Assembly: GCA_964036155.1 (NCBI GenBank)
Contig: OZ038423.1
Location: forward strand, 66,479,249 to 66,543,248
DNA: 64,000 nucleotides
Direction of reading: 5' to 3'
Source: Diploscapter coronatus
Lineage: Eukaryota; Nematoda; Chromadorea; Rhabditida; Rhabditidae
Shown here: piece by piece, positions 26,201-38,202 of the stretch
Layout: each line of letters opens with the position of its first letter
How positions within the stretch are numbered: position 1 is the stretch's first letter
Program-made: the position numbers and the translations under genes
The notes under the pieces: generated by a model
The model's input: only the letters and a program-made list of their open reading frames with translations
Database searches by the model: none
Told to the model about the DNA's origin: nothing

Positions 26201-29200
26201 CTACGCAAAACAGTTCAATCTGAACGATTCATGCACTTTGACAAGGGGACTTTTGCAGGTGGAATTTATTATTTTTGTCAAAAGAATGTCGGAAATAGCA
26301 TTGTGGAGTTTTCCTTCCATTTCAATAAAATTTTCTGGAATCTCATGAAAACAGCTTTCCTATATTTTCGCAATTTGTGAAATTTTCAAACTTTATCTTC
26401 CAGCTGCTGATATTCCCAATGGACGAGAAGCTGCTCGGAGACCCAACCCTGTCTCTGTCGAAGCTGCTCTGCAATGCAATGAAGGAAATCTCCTATCCGA
26501 CCACTCTCATTGAGGGGTTAGATTTTGCTTTTATTGTTGTTGTTTTTTTAATTATTTTCCTATTTAAAAGTTCCAGGTCAGTAGCATTCGAAGACGAGGA
26601 GTGTAATCGGTTATTGGATGCATTCATTACGGACTCTGTCAGGATCCTGCTCAAGCTATATCAGGCTATGGGTAGGGATTTTTTTTTTTGGAATTTGGAA
26701 GAATGAAAATAGGGAAGATTTGGCTATTTGAAAGGTTCATGCATACAGTTAGGATGCGAAGATATGTTATTCGAAATTCTTAAAGACTGGTAAATAGTTA
26801 TTTTTTCAGGCAATAATCTGGCCCGTCAGCGAGATCGAGTCGTGAAGGCGATCGACCAGATGAAAGCCATCCAAATCGATGCGGAAAGACTCGATTTGAG
26901 GGTGGCACAGCTGTTGGAAAGTTAGTCATTTCTTACCTAGAACAAAAACCAAATTTTGAGGTTTTCGCAAATTAATATCAAAAATGTTATCTCCTTTTAT
27001 TTCAAGTGCCTGTACGTGTGCATTTTTCCCTTTCACTTTTTGGAAAGGAATTTTTACGCTGTGTAGATTTTCTCACTATTTTAAAATGTACTTCGAAGTT
27101 GAAAACAATAGTTTTATTGTTTATTATTTACGTTTCCAGATGTCTATACCCACGATGGCACGACCGCGTTTGTTTACCTGATGCAAATGGACTGGATCAA
27201 GTACTACTTCGAACTATCCTTCAGACTCGACGTCCTTGCTCCTCATGAATATCCCTATATTTATTGGCGAGTTTATTGAAATTGTTTATTTTTGAATAGA
27301 GCAATTTCAGGTACATTGGAGATCGACTGAACAACATGCAGACGAACGCATTAGACAGAGCGGGAAGACTGGCGTGCGAGGGAATGAAGCAGGGTACGCA
27401 TTTTCATTAATTCGAAGAGTTTAATTACGGAAAATTTGGTTCATTTCAAAGTCCGGAAGATTTCCGCGCCTTTTTAGTATTCCTATTGAGTTTCATTGAA
27501 GAAAAATAATACTAAAATTATCCGCATTAACTTTTTTCAGAATTGACAATAAAGCAGACGAAGAGTGGAAAGGATAAGAAGAAGAATGCGACCAGGGACA
27601 ACAACAAATTGCTCGAGAAGACAAAGCAAAAGTGAGGATAGTTTGGGAATCGATTTCCAACCAAGTTTTTGCAGATGCGATGAATTGGCGATGGTGACAG
27701 CGATGCATTTGGCCGAGGCTTCCCTCTGCATGGGAATCGTCAAAACTGTCACTGCGCTCATCAAACTCGGCAAAATCAAGGTGAATTTCGAATTAATAAT
27801 AACTCGACGAATGTCGGATGTTTGGATCTAGTAAACTTTGAAAATATGAGTTGTATTCGTTTCAAAAATGTATGGTTTTCAACAGACCGAAGGAGAATGA
27901 TCCTTGTCAGAAGACCCTTGCGACTTACCCCAATATATTTTGTTAACAAATTTCTTTCTATAATCTGTAGTTAGTCGAAATTTTCGCTAGTGTGATCTAT
28001 TATCAAAACTGAATTCGCTCTTGCGATCTACCCCTCTTATATTTTGCTCGTCTGACGAAAGTGCTCTCTAGGTCTGCTCTTCAAGTAGTAATCAGAAGAT
28101 AAAATTAGACGATTATTTTTTCAGGTACCGATGTTCAACGAGCATTCAGAGGAGATGCGATTCGCTCACCGAATGGCCCCGATGCTCAATCTCGGCCCGC
28201 CTCTGCATGTCAATTACGGGCATTTCCTCGATTATTCGGGGTAGGAGTTTTTAATGATCAGTTAAATGTTTACTTTTTAAATTCTCTCTAAAATACCACA
28301 TTTTTAATTACGTAATAGCAATGACATTTGTCCATCATTTTTAAAAAATGTTACTATTGATTTCAGTTAATTGTTCTTTTTCAGTTACGCAATAAGCAAG
28401 GATAAAAGTGTGAAGATGATTGTGGCTGAGGCGATCGACCAATTCCAGAAGGCAAAGGACAACTACACACAGGTCTCCAAGCAGTGCACGCTACACGAGG
28501 ATAGGGCTCAGTATGTTTTCCACGTTTTTATTTTGAGAAACAGATTGTTCAAAATGGGTTTTTCTCGCACTATTTTTCGAAGTGCAAGTTTCCAAATACC
28601 TCCTCATCCACTTTATTTTATAATGCTATCATAGCGCAGTGGATATGATGCTAGTTTGAATAGGCAAAATAGGCAATGATGATTAAATCCAAACACTTTG
28701 AACTGAATTGCAAAACTACACGAAAAATGCAATTCGTGTTGAATATGAAGCGATCGGAGCCTAAAAATGAAAATATTATTTTCAATACTGAGATTATTGA
28801 CAAAGTTATCTGAAGTAAGATTATTTATGGAATTGTTCAATTGAGTTCAGGAACCTGCTCTACATCGCTCACTACAATCAAGTCGCCGTCCGACTGCTCA
28901 ATGACAATTTCGTCAGAGATAAACAGGCATTTTATTTATTTTTCTTAAAAAATGATAACAGAGTTTATTGACCTGTCGAAATGGGCCTGTGTTTCAAAGA
29001 CCAAACGATTTTGATATTGTTTGGTCCGAAATCGGATTGTGAGGGGTCAAAGTGGTGCGCAGTTACTTTTCATGTCTTAGAAAAGGAGAAATAGCGCATG
29101 AAAGGGGGAGACTGGCCTAAAATCTCTTTGGGCTCTCAGATTTTGCTTACCAAAAATTTTCAACCTCGACTTTAACTTCGCTTCATCTTTATTATGCATT

Positions 29201-29334
29201 TTTCACATATTACTTTATCCTTGTTTCATAATTCATATAATTTCCTCCTCAATTTTTCTTAATTGTATTATTTGCAGGTGGAATTTCAATTCACGGAACG
29301 CTCCTCGATGTATCCACTCATCAAATTCATCTGA
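23264..29334 (+). CDS. naa35: NAA35/MAK10, auxiliary subunit of N-terminal acetyltransferase C
   Basis: Anchors the catalytic subunit NAA30 to the ribosome for co-translational acetylation. About 17 exons join in frame from ATG 23264, which follows an acceptor at 23258. Hallmarks are LDLMSAVELMDPKMDMGM, LVSYLEGQNIAQTLWTSVLLPEP, ISDEEDFNMLLPYAV, a central helical body (WLLPIEPELNRQFMP, LEAPLPSNIGSLKALFDY, RGLLQLLIFPMDEKLLGD), MQMDWIKYYFELSFRLDVLAPHEYPYIYWYIGDRL, and a short VEFQF...LIKFI end before TGA 29332. The SDE/EDF junction needs a GC-AG intron (24954-24996). Introns carry a mariner-type MITE, a long hairpin and two copies of a dispersed repeat. Identity is secure; a few exon edges are approximate. 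Confidence 0.93.
24167..24674. mobile_element. Non-autonomous Tc1/mariner-type element (MITE) flanked by TA
   Basis: 508 bp inside an intron of naa35. The left end CAGGGTGGGAATAAATAGTG pairs with the right end, whose reverse complement reads CAGGGTGAGAAAAAAGTGAT; both are followed by ACACCTT / ACCTTTT. TA lies directly outside both ends (24165-24166 and 24675-24676), the target preference of Tc1/mariner elements. No transposase frame is present. The superfamily is inferred from the TA flanks and the CAGGGTG-type ends. Confidence 0.78.
25925..26068. repeat. Hairpin element in a naa35 intron
   Basis: The left arm (25925-25966: CCTGGACGAGAGAGTA, TTTCTCTCCCTCCACACACG) is the reverse complement, with few mismatches, of the right arm (26028-26068: GTATGTGAGGGAGAGAAAG, ATACCCTCTCGCCCGG). 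The match resumes inside (CTTTCTCTCAAC against GCTGAGAGAAAG). One arm is pyrimidine-rich and the other purine-rich. It is richer in G+C than other introns here. It may be a MITE; transcribed, it would form a strong stem. Confidence 0.65.
27901..27943 (+). repeat. Dispersed repeat, copy 1
   Basis: GTCAGAAGACCCTTGCGACTTACCCCAATATATTTT corresponds to the start of the copy at 51314. It lies in the same naa35 intron as copy 2, about 75 bp upstream. Confidence 0.5.
28016..28080 (+). repeat. Dispersed repeat, copy 2
   Basis: Matches 51325-51386 closely: TGCGATCTACCCCTC, then CTCGTCTGACGAAAGTGCT and CTAGGTCTGCT. An intronic copy in naa35. Confidence 0.6.
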
Positions 29335-30246
29335 CCGCAATTCAACCGGATTACCTTCCTTCCCTTCTTCGTTTATTTATTTCGTTCATCCAATGACTCC
29401 ATATCGGTTTGTTCCCATTTTCAATAACAATTCAATGCACATTTTCAACGGGTATGCCTTTTATTCCTTAAGAATTGTATGAATTTTCAAACTTCAAATA
29501 TTTTTATGATAGGCATTTCAAAAGGTATTCAGAAAATTTTCAATTCAAGCATGCAATTGTACGAACTTCTCTTGAATACCCTATAAACTTTCAAAATAAT
29601 GATTGCAGTTTTGGAAATCGATCTCTTTCTAAGAATTGTTTATTTCTCCTGACTATAAAATCAAATTCTTTCAAATCGTAGTCAAAATTATGTGACTTAA
29701 TTTGCAAGAATTACTATCTTTAGCGAGTTCCCTAGTCTAATAATCGTTATCAAAGTTTTTTCTTAATAACCCATTTATCTAGTGAGGATTTTCAAGATGG
29801 AAGATATGAATTAATTTTTTTTGAGAAAAGGTTATTTATTCTAAAAATTAATCGATGAATTATTGTAAAATTATTCTAAATCTCGTTCAAATTCTGGGTT
29901 AACAAGTGCTATTTGCTTTCTTTCGTTAGTCATTTGGTATTTAGAACAATATCTTTTGAGAAAAATTGAGGATTTGTGGATGGAGCATCGAAAATTTAGA
30001 GAATTTTTGAAAATCTGAAAAATTTTCGATGATCTTCATTCTTGACGCCGTGATTTTAGAGGATATTTTCGTTATTTTTTGACAGCACTGATTGTTCGAC
30101 GGTGATACGACTTTGATGTATTTCATTTTATCGTTTTTTACACCAAATAATCAAGTGAAAAATTATTTGCTTTTGCAATTTGAATTAAAAAATTTGCCGT
30201 TATCAGGCGGTTGAAATATCAGAAAAATTTTAAATGATCTTTAAAG
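29335..30246 (+). other. Spacer between naa35 and mrps-2
   Basis: 0.9 kb of AT-rich sequence with no supported gene. It includes the naa35 3' UTR. No perfect AATAAA lies near 30150; an ATTAAA variant lies at about 30183, some 80 nt before a weak acceptor (GGATTTAG, ending 30263). Whether mrps-2 is in an operon with naa35 or has its own promoter is open. Confidence 0.4.
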
Positions 30247-32672
30247 ATGAAAAATGGATTTAGGATGAAAGGAGTGCAGATCCTGAGCCGATCTGGCCGT
30301 CTATGTAGGCTGGGATTGAGCAGGTCCTGTGCCACGCAAAATGCCAACGCAAATCCTGAAGCTGCTTCTTCTATTGTTGTGCCTGTGAGAAAATTATATA
30401 CCTTTGAAAATTCGAAAACGAGAAAAGATCCGAACTTCAGCGTTATTATTTTATCACAATGACGATAAAATTTTAGAGGGAACCCACGTAAAACAAATTG
30501 TTAAGGATCACGCCTGACCTTAAAACTTTAAAAATCATGAAAAATTGACTTGTTTAGGGCACCTCATCAGTTCCCTCGAAAGAGCTGCTTCAAAAAGCCA
30601 CTGTCCACCCTCTTCTGCTAAAGTAAGAAATTTCATTCTCTCATCCACAATATATCATGTTCATTACACAATCGGAAACAACGTCATTAGTCTGTGCACC
30701 CCATTTGCATAAAATTAAAATAGCATCGGTATATCGTAATTTGATGCTAATAGAAATGATAATTGAGTTTTGAGAATTAAAATGTTTTAAATCTGCTCAG
30801 GGTTACAGTTATCGATTTTGGCCCTTTTACTCTCTTTCATATGCTCTGATTTTGTCTGTACTGATTGTTGACAAACATGAGGCAATACTCACCAACAGTA
30901 TTCAATTTTTTAGACCGTACGTGTCAGAAATGCTGAATCAGGAGGACTACTTCAAACTGCACCGGCTCGTCAGAGTCGATGAAATGTTCGAAGCCAGGTT
31001 GCATTATGGACACAAGGTAAAAGATTAACTATTTCACAAAGCGAGAGAAAAGTAGATTTCTCAAATTTGGTCAATTTTTGGATCCGCACTCGTCCCGCCT
31101 CGCGGGTGTGGGTTTTTTTTAGGTCTGGAGAAAAAATGACTTGGTGTTTTAATGTTTGATAGTCCAGCTGAATGTTCTCAATTTGTCGAATCCGCTGTTA
31201 GCTGCATGAAGCGACGGTTTATCTTTCGAATGTCGAGAAATTATTTATCTTCCTCTCAAAAGTATTATTACTTCGTTTCATTTTACGTTCAACTAGTCGT
31301 GAAAAATCTCAATCCTGTAATCTAATAATATACCTCATTCTTTTCAAAGAATGCGAACTCAAGCATTTTCAGATCGGCACTCTGAACGAAAACATGAAAT
31401 GGGCGTTATACGGGGAGAGACTCGGAGTGTGCATTTTCGACCTCGACATCGCTAAAGTCTATCTGCAGAGGTATTTCGTTTAATTTGGTTGATAATGGAA
31501 GGAATCCAATTTGTAGAGCTCTGGATTTCATCGCGCACGTTTCGTATCGCGGCGGGTTGATTCTGTTCATTTCCACCCACAGAGACACGATGTTCGAGGT
31601 CGAGAAAACTGCTCAAGAGGTGGGCGTTTTTTTCAATTTAAAAAATGTTGAAACAAAGGCTCTAAAACAATATCCTGACTATTTTGGAATTCCAATAGTG
31701 ATTTTGATTCATCCTCGATTTTAATATTTTAGTTTTCCATAAAATCCGCATTTTTATCGTTCCCGTTCTGCAGGCGAATCAGTACTCGCATGTACGTCCC
31801 TGGCTGGAAGGCTCGTTCACGAATCTGAAGAATCTGCTGGGCGACACTCCAGTCCGACTGCCCGACTTGGTCATCTTCATGACCACTATCTCCTCTCTCG
31901 GAAAAACTCATCCTGCTGTTATTGGTAATGGATTTGTTTAATTTGAAATTTTGTTACAAGCATTTTTAAAAATAATTTTTTGAATAATTTTCCCAATATT
32001 TATTTTTCAGAATTGCTGCATATAGAATATCATGATGACTATTGCATCTGATCTGTAAAACATGCAATGATTTTGAAGGTTCATCTTGAAAAGTTCAAGA
32101 TACTAACTTTACACAGTTCTTCAGTAAAGAATGATTCGAACTTACGGTAAATGATATCTTCAGAATGCGCAAAAATGGCGATTCCGACAGTAGCCGTGGT
32201 GGATTCAAATTCAGACCCGGCCTACCACACCTATTTGGTGCCTGCAAACGATGACTCGCTACCCAGTGTACGTTATTTGCTCAGGTAAGGTTTATCTTTC
32301 ATTTATTATTGTGGGCGTCTGAATAATTGATTGATGGAAGTGAGAAATATCGAATTTTGAACGTATGAATGATAATTTCGATCGTACACACATGCACACT
32401 ATTTCACGACAAATTACCTATTTCTTCTATTAGAAGTGTCATCAAATAAATGTACACATGTGCATTCGTGAAATGTCGTTTAATCGAACGCTCACAATAT
32501 TTTACTCGCCATAACCTCACTCTATTCTAAAAAATCTTCGCAATTATTCAATGAGGTCTACAGTGAATCATTGTTCAAACTTTTTCTCAAAAAAAAAACT
32601 TTCAGAATGTTCAAAGAAGCGGTTCGTCGTGGTCAAGAGGAGCGGAAAAAGCATCAGGAAGAGGAAAAATAA
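30247..32672 (+). CDS. mrps-2: Mitochondrial small ribosomal subunit protein uS2m (MRPS2)
   Basis: Structural protein of the mitoribosomal 28S subunit. About seven exons give roughly 285 residues. A basic presequence (RMKGVQILSRSGRLCRLGLSR) leads to the S2 domain: RLVRVDEMFEARLHYGHKIG, WALYGERLGVCIFDLDIAKV, GGLILFISTHR, PDLVIFMTTISS, IPTVAVVDSNSDPAYHTYLVPANDDS, then a charged C-terminal helix ending EEEK. All are classic S2 family motifs (LHYGHKxG, VVDSNSDP, IPANDD). Two in-frame ATGs exist, 30247 and 30265; the second directly follows a possible acceptor and may be the real start. It heads a tight group with mrpl-4 and ints-12. Confidence 0.92.
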
Positions 32673-32938
32673 AAGAATTATACTTTAGAGAATATAGTAG
32701 AAAATATCGTGGATTCCACTAAATTGAATTTTGAGACTTTAGTGAAATTCAAACGGTAATTAGTAGGTTGACATTTCTAGTTCAAATTGAATCGTTTCCG
32801 TTTCTCGTTATGTTATCTTTGTGCCCAAAATAAAATGATGATTTTTCGTTTAAATTTTTCTTATGATTTTATGGTTTTCAGACCATTTTATATTTTTAAT
32901 CATTTTTTCAACTTTTCTAAATAGCTAAAGAAATTCAG
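32673..32938 (+). other. Intercistronic region mrps-2 / mrpl-4
   Basis: 266 bp. AATAAA at 32829-32834 is followed 104 nt later by the acceptor AAATTCAG (ending 32938), which abuts the mrpl-4 ATG. The spacing is typical of nematode polycistronic units. Trans-splicing itself cannot be seen in DNA. Confidence 0.65.
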
Positions 32939-35447
32939 ATGTTCCTTCGAAATGGATCGATTTTGAGTTATTCGCTCGGAAGCTACATTCGATCGGTGAA
33001 TGGAGCCAGGCACATTTCGGGTAAATTTATTTTTGTCAGTGAAAATGAGAAGGAAAATATAGTGTAGAAACGAGCATAAACCGACTCACTAATTTCTCGT
33101 TTTTTTGCATTACTTCGAATGTTTCTGAATTCTACTATTCCAGAGTGATCTCCTATTGAATAGGCTCATTCTGGTATGAACATTTTCAAAATTGGAGCCG
33201 AAGATGGATCAGAAAAACTCTAGACATAAAATGATCATTTTCAACGCAATTTCCTCAAAATAAAACGGCGTAGAGCATGCTCGACTTTTGACTGTATTCC
33301 CAAAAAAATTCTCATCGCCCACGACTAACTTATGATACAAAAACAAAGAAATGCTCTATCTTTCCTAAATTTCTATTTTTACAGGAAGTGGAGGAAAAAT
33401 GACAGAAACAGCCGAGCAGCAACCGGCCACAAGTCAAGAATCAACTGCAAATCAGGCAGAAAAGCAGGAAGAGCGCAGGCCGAGTGTGGAGCAGAGGGAA
33501 CTCTGGAGAGCCAGCAATTCCCCATTCGTCAAAATACCACAGGCATAAAATTATGATTTCTATCTTTTATCTTTTAGAAAGAAAGGCTTGCAATTCAAGA
33601 GCAAATGCCTTTTCAACATGTAATGTTTTACTTATAAATATGATAGATTCAAACGATTTTTTTCGGATGGATGTAGATTTATTTCATCTTTCGAAATTGT
33701 TTTCACTGAAAATATCAAAACTGCACTTATTATTATTATTATTATTTGTTTTTTTTTCAATTCAAGGCCTTTGTCTCAACTTTGAAAGAGAAGCAGGAGA
33801 CTCGCGTTGGCATCGTCGATCTGCATCCGGACATTTTCCGTGTCTCCCCGAGAATCGATATTCTTCATCAGTAAGTGGAAATTCAAGCTTTTCCTTCAAA
33901 ATCCTATAAAGGTGATGATTTTTGTTTAATTTGCAATAAAATTAAGGAACGTTGTGTGGCAGCAGAAATACAGAAATGTGATTCTGACGAAGCAGCTGAC
34001 GAGGGCTGAAATGCCAGGAGGAGGTAGGGAGCATTCCATTATTTATCTAAATGATCTATGTCTAAAATTTCGGTTCTTGTTCGTAAAACTAAGATTCGAG
34101 TCTAGATTTCGAATGTGACAGACTTAAAAATCACAATTCCAGATGCTGATTTTTTTTTGTAATTTTAGGTCGCAAGCCTTGGCCTCAAAAACGAACGGGT
34201 CGTTCGCACGCGGGCTCGATCCGCACGCATCAGTTCATTCGAGGCGGCTTCTCGAAGGGCGTCCGAGGCCCCACCAACTTCTTCTACATTCTCCCAAATC
34301 AGAAGCGGATTATGGGTGAGTTTTTCCTCGTTATTTGTAATATTTTTTTTTCTTAATTTGAGTCTAAATGAGAATGAATTAAAAGCATAGCATAATAAGT
34401 AAATAAATAAAAGCGAGCAAAGCTCTACTTTTGATATTTGTGTATAAAAATTAATTGTTTAGCTTTTTTTTATCTTTGGATTTATAAAATTTGAATCATG
34501 CTCAATTTCGAAGAAAACATATCTAATAAATTGAATTGCAAGAAAGCGTTTGTGCCAAACAGACATATTTCAGGCTTGTGCACAGCTCTGACAATCAAAC
34601 TGGCGCAGAACGGTGTGCAGTTCGTGGACAGTCTGAACGAGTTCCCTGAGAACGACCCGAAGTTCCTGTTCGACATGGCTGAGGAGAGAAATTGGGGATA
34701 TTCCGTCCTCTTCATCAACGATAATGACAAGGTGAGGGAGGAGGAGCATTTTACCCGTCCATTTCAAACATTCTTTAAAATAATGGCCTCGTAAATTTTC
34801 TCTCCAAACTTGTATCATCATGCTTCAAGAGTTCATCATTATTTTTCGTTCTATATCAGACGACTTAGAATATAATTTTTTTTCTATGAAAACATCTATG
34901 ACTTTCCTTTTTCAAAGCTAGTCTTTCCAGGTCGGGAGTAATTTGGTTGCCTGCTGCGAGGAGTACCCCTGGTTCAACATCATGCCCATCTATGGACTCA
35001 ACGTCTTCTCCATCCTCAAATATGATACGGTATTTTATTTATAACAAAAAAATGCGACAATTTGCATTTTGAAGGTAATTCTGTCGATTCCTGCCTTGAA
35101 AATCCTTGAAGAGAGACTACTCAAACACATGCATCAGACAGGGCCTATCAACAAGAAATTCAAGTGAGGATTATTTGAAAAAATACGTTTCAACTGAAAT
35201 GATTTCCAATAATGAGGAAAAATATTTCATAGTTAGGGCTTTTCTCTTCATTGTCGACATCAATCTCTGAAACGATATAACGTGATGATAAGAGAATCTT
35301 ATTCCTATTTTTAATCTCACGAACTTACTGGATAATCCAATAATTTTTCAATGAAAAAACTCGAATTTTAGATACATCGAATGGAAGGAGCGAATCCTGA
35401 ACGAGGCGGAAGGAGAGGATCACCCCAAATGGACTCCTTTCGTTTGA
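32939..35447 (+). CDS. mrpl-4: Mitochondrial large ribosomal subunit protein uL4m (MRPL4)
   Basis: Mitoribosomal large-subunit protein lining the exit tunnel. Around nine exons give roughly 325 residues. The ATG lies directly at an acceptor. N-terminal targeting segment (MFLRNGSILSYSLGSYIRS), a low-complexity Gln/Glu-rich stretch, then the L4 domain: VGIVDLHPDIFRVSPRIDILHQNVVWQQKYRNV, TKQLTRAEMPGGGRKPWPQKRTGRSH, GSIRTHQFIRGGFSKGVRGP and the later GLCTALTIKLAQNGVQFVDSL, NVFSILKYDTVILSIPAL. It ends WTPFV before TGA 35445. The PGGGRKPWPQKxTGRxRxGS block is diagnostic for L4. Middle gene of the likely mrps-2/mrpl-4/ints-12 operon. Confidence 0.94.
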
Positions 35448-35684
35448 ACTTTTACAATATTTTATTCACTTTTCTCTAGTTTAGTATTATGTTCAGTAGG
35501 AATTTAGCGAAATTATCGACTTTATTTGTTAATTTGTTCCTGTTGAAATAAACCAATTGGAAAGTTTCAAATTTATTTTGATGATTTGAAAATGTTGAAT
35601 TTCATTTGAAATTGAATACTTTTTGAAGTGAGTTTGATTTGTGGATTTGTGACATAACTTGAATTTTCAGAAATTAGACCAGAA
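35448..35684 (+). other. Intercistronic region mrpl-4 / ints-12
   Basis: 237 bp. AATAAA at 35547-35552 precedes the acceptor GAATTTTCAG (ending 35670) by 118 nt; the ints-12 ATG follows 14 bp later. Same architecture as the preceding junction. Confidence 0.65.
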
Positions 35685-38202
35685 ATGTCTACATCTTTAT
35701 CTTCGGCGATCAGCGTTTCTGGCGGAGGCATCAAGTCGAAAAAGGAATCAGGTATATTTACATATTTTCTAACAATTAGGCACTTTCCTATCTTTACCAG
35801 AATATAAATTTCGCATTGTTGAAAACTTATGCAGTTTGTAAACTTGTTTCATTTATATTGTTAATTTTTTCATCCAAAAATCCTTGAACACCCTTTTTAT
35901 TTCAGGCTCGAAACCATTCGGCGATGACTATTTTGCTCGTCTGACGAAACTGCTTCTGATGGAAGACGAACAGAAAGCCGTCAAGGAACTCGGCGAATGT
36001 GTTCAAATGGTAGGAGAATTTACTAGTTTAGAATAGTTTCAAATCACGGAAAATGATCAGATGAGATAAACTGACATTTCATCTTTCATGCTATTTTGTA
36101 ATTCTGGTAATTTTATTTAACAAAATGCAATCTTTCTGTTTACTTCGTTTTTTTTCAAAAAAAAAAATTCTGTTTCATGTGATGGCAGCAAAACTGACTC
36201 CCGACCAAGAATTGTGGGACAGCGGAGATGAGTTGGGCGATGGAAAACCGCTGCAGAGAAAGGGGACCATGCCCGAGAGGATCAAGACCAGACCTGGTTG
36301 GGATATTGTTAGATTTAGAAAAAAAAACATCGTGAATTTGAGAATGATAAAGAATTGGGTTGAATGGTTTCGTGAAAAGATCACCTTTCCTATTCCACAC
36401 AACACTTTTAGTCTTAAAATTGGACTAAATTTCATAGAATCTGTTGAAATAGTAGTTTTCAGAGTTCTATGAAGATCACTTTTCTAAATAAATAATTTTT
36501 GTAGATTTTCAGGAGAAGTAGCCGCCACCACAATGACTGTCGGCGAGGCTCTCAAACGACCTCTGCAAATGAAGAAAATCGTGAGAATTTCCATGTTTTG
36601 AAGAAAAGATTTATTTTATAGGAAGCCGAGCCTCGTGATAAAATTCGCAAATTGGAGGGACCGGAAGCGGCTGAATTCATCATTGAGAGTACCACGAACA
36701 AGGTAAGTGATTTTTTATATCTTGTTTATTATAACTCTTTGAGACTGAATTTTATGCAATTCAATATTTTTGCCATCATTTTGAACTATTGTTTTCCAGA
36801 AATGCAGTGAATGCAAAGAGGGCGCCTCGACTTCAACTAACGCGATTCTTGGTTGTGAGGGATGCAAAACTGCCTATCACATGAAGTAGGATAATTTTCT
36901 TTGATTTGTTCGAAGTTTCAATCAATTTTTATCGGTTTTTGTTTCACTTTCTAATTCGCGAATATTTTTGAAGCCATTTTTAATATCGTTTTCATGTTCA
37001 TTAACTAAGAAAAGCCACGCTTTATTCACTTCCAAAATATGTGCCTTGCAAAGAAATATTCCGGACGACGTAACATCCTTCTCTTTTGTCTGGTTTCTTT
37101 TTCTAGAGGGGAAAATCCCTCTCGCCCGTATTGAAACATGGGGACAAGATAATATATTTGTATCGCGTGAAAAAAGCGGGAAGTCAAATAATGGAAACTA
37201 AAGGCTCCTAACATTGAGTTACGGTAATAGGCGTTTGACACGCCCACCGAGTTTAGCAAAAATTTGGCATGCAAAAGATCTTCGTCGATGGACATGGTCG
37301 AGTGAAAATTCTGTCATTTGCAGTTGCCACAAACCCCCGATTCTGCCGAAAGAGGCCGCCGACGATCGATTCCTCTTTCTCTGCTCCAAGTGCAACACTA
37401 AACCAAGCGCGGTTTGTTTTCTGAATTTTCTTCCGTATTTTTTATCCGAATTCTAAAATGTCACTAATATCTGCTAATTGACTACACATGTTTTGAGAAA
37501 ACTTCAAAGAAACAATGTCATAAATAATCGCCCTTCAAATCATCTAATTTTTATTTACTCCGAATATTTTTTAAAATTTTAATGGAAGTAAATTTAGGCT
37601 CATACCTCATCTTCCCGATCGCAAAGTCCCAAGCCTCGCAAAGAAGATGATGTGAACAAAAACGAGAAATCATCGGCGCCAAAATCTGACAAGGCTAAGG
37701 TTAGAGAGATTTTGTAGTTAAAAAGGAAAACGTATTTTAGGTCGGCAAATCGACTTCCAATATCGCAGCCACGTTTGAGGAGTTCCGAAAGAAAAGTAAG
37801 TATTGTAATTTTTGAAGAAAAATCAGCTAAAATTCAATACATGAGAAATTTCGGATTTAATTCGTCCATTCAAATTAATATCAAATTTATTTCAAAATAT
37901 ATTATTTTCTAATGGTAGAAGTTTTATCGAAAAATCTGAAAAATGACTTCAACTATCTATCGAGCATTTTCTAAGGGGACGAATGTTCTTCCAAAATAGA
38001 AAGGTGATGGATGGTTTACGACTTTTGCATTTTGACAATTTGATAGACACTGATAGTGAACTACTGAATTACAAATGTTCAATTTTTATTTCGCTAACTT
38101 ATTTGCCATTATCATTAATGCGTCCTTCTTCATTATTGACAGTCTTTTTTTGACAGAAACATTCTTGTTTCAGAGCTGATGAAGAATTTGAAGAAGACAT
38201 GA
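35685..38202 (+). CDS. ints-12: Integrator complex subunit 12 (PHD finger)
   Basis: Nuclear subunit of Integrator, which cleaves snRNA and promoter-proximal transcripts. About nine exons. A Ser/Gly-rich start and an N-terminal helical region (FARLTKLLLMEDEQKAVKEL) come first. A C4HC3 PHD finger follows: KCSECKEG, LGCEGCKTAYHMNCHKPP, KEAADDRF and FLCSKCN. The segment CHKPPxxxKEAxDxR is very close to vertebrate INTS12. A Ser/Lys-rich tail follows, with ATFEEFRKKK. The last intron (after 37794) ends at TTTCAG 38173, giving KKLMKNLKKT and TGA at 38200. An acceptor two bases later would instead read DEEFEEDMKGLGKSREE and stop near 38257. Last gene of the mitoribosomal operon. Confidence 0.88.

Noticed and set aside
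28629..28645. TAGCGCAGTGGA, a perfect tRNA A-box-like string
   Set aside because: No B box (GGTTCGANTCC) or acceptor stem follows within tRNA distance; it lies in a naa35 intron.
32370..32485. Repeated ACACATG/CATGTG strings in an mrps-2 intron as an inverted repeat
   Set aside because: The arms do not align beyond a few bases.
35935..35965. Match of the ints-12 exon to the dispersed repeat (GCTCGTCTGACGAAA)
   Set aside because: It encodes conserved-looking ints-12 residues and the similarity stops after 15 bases; taken as chance.
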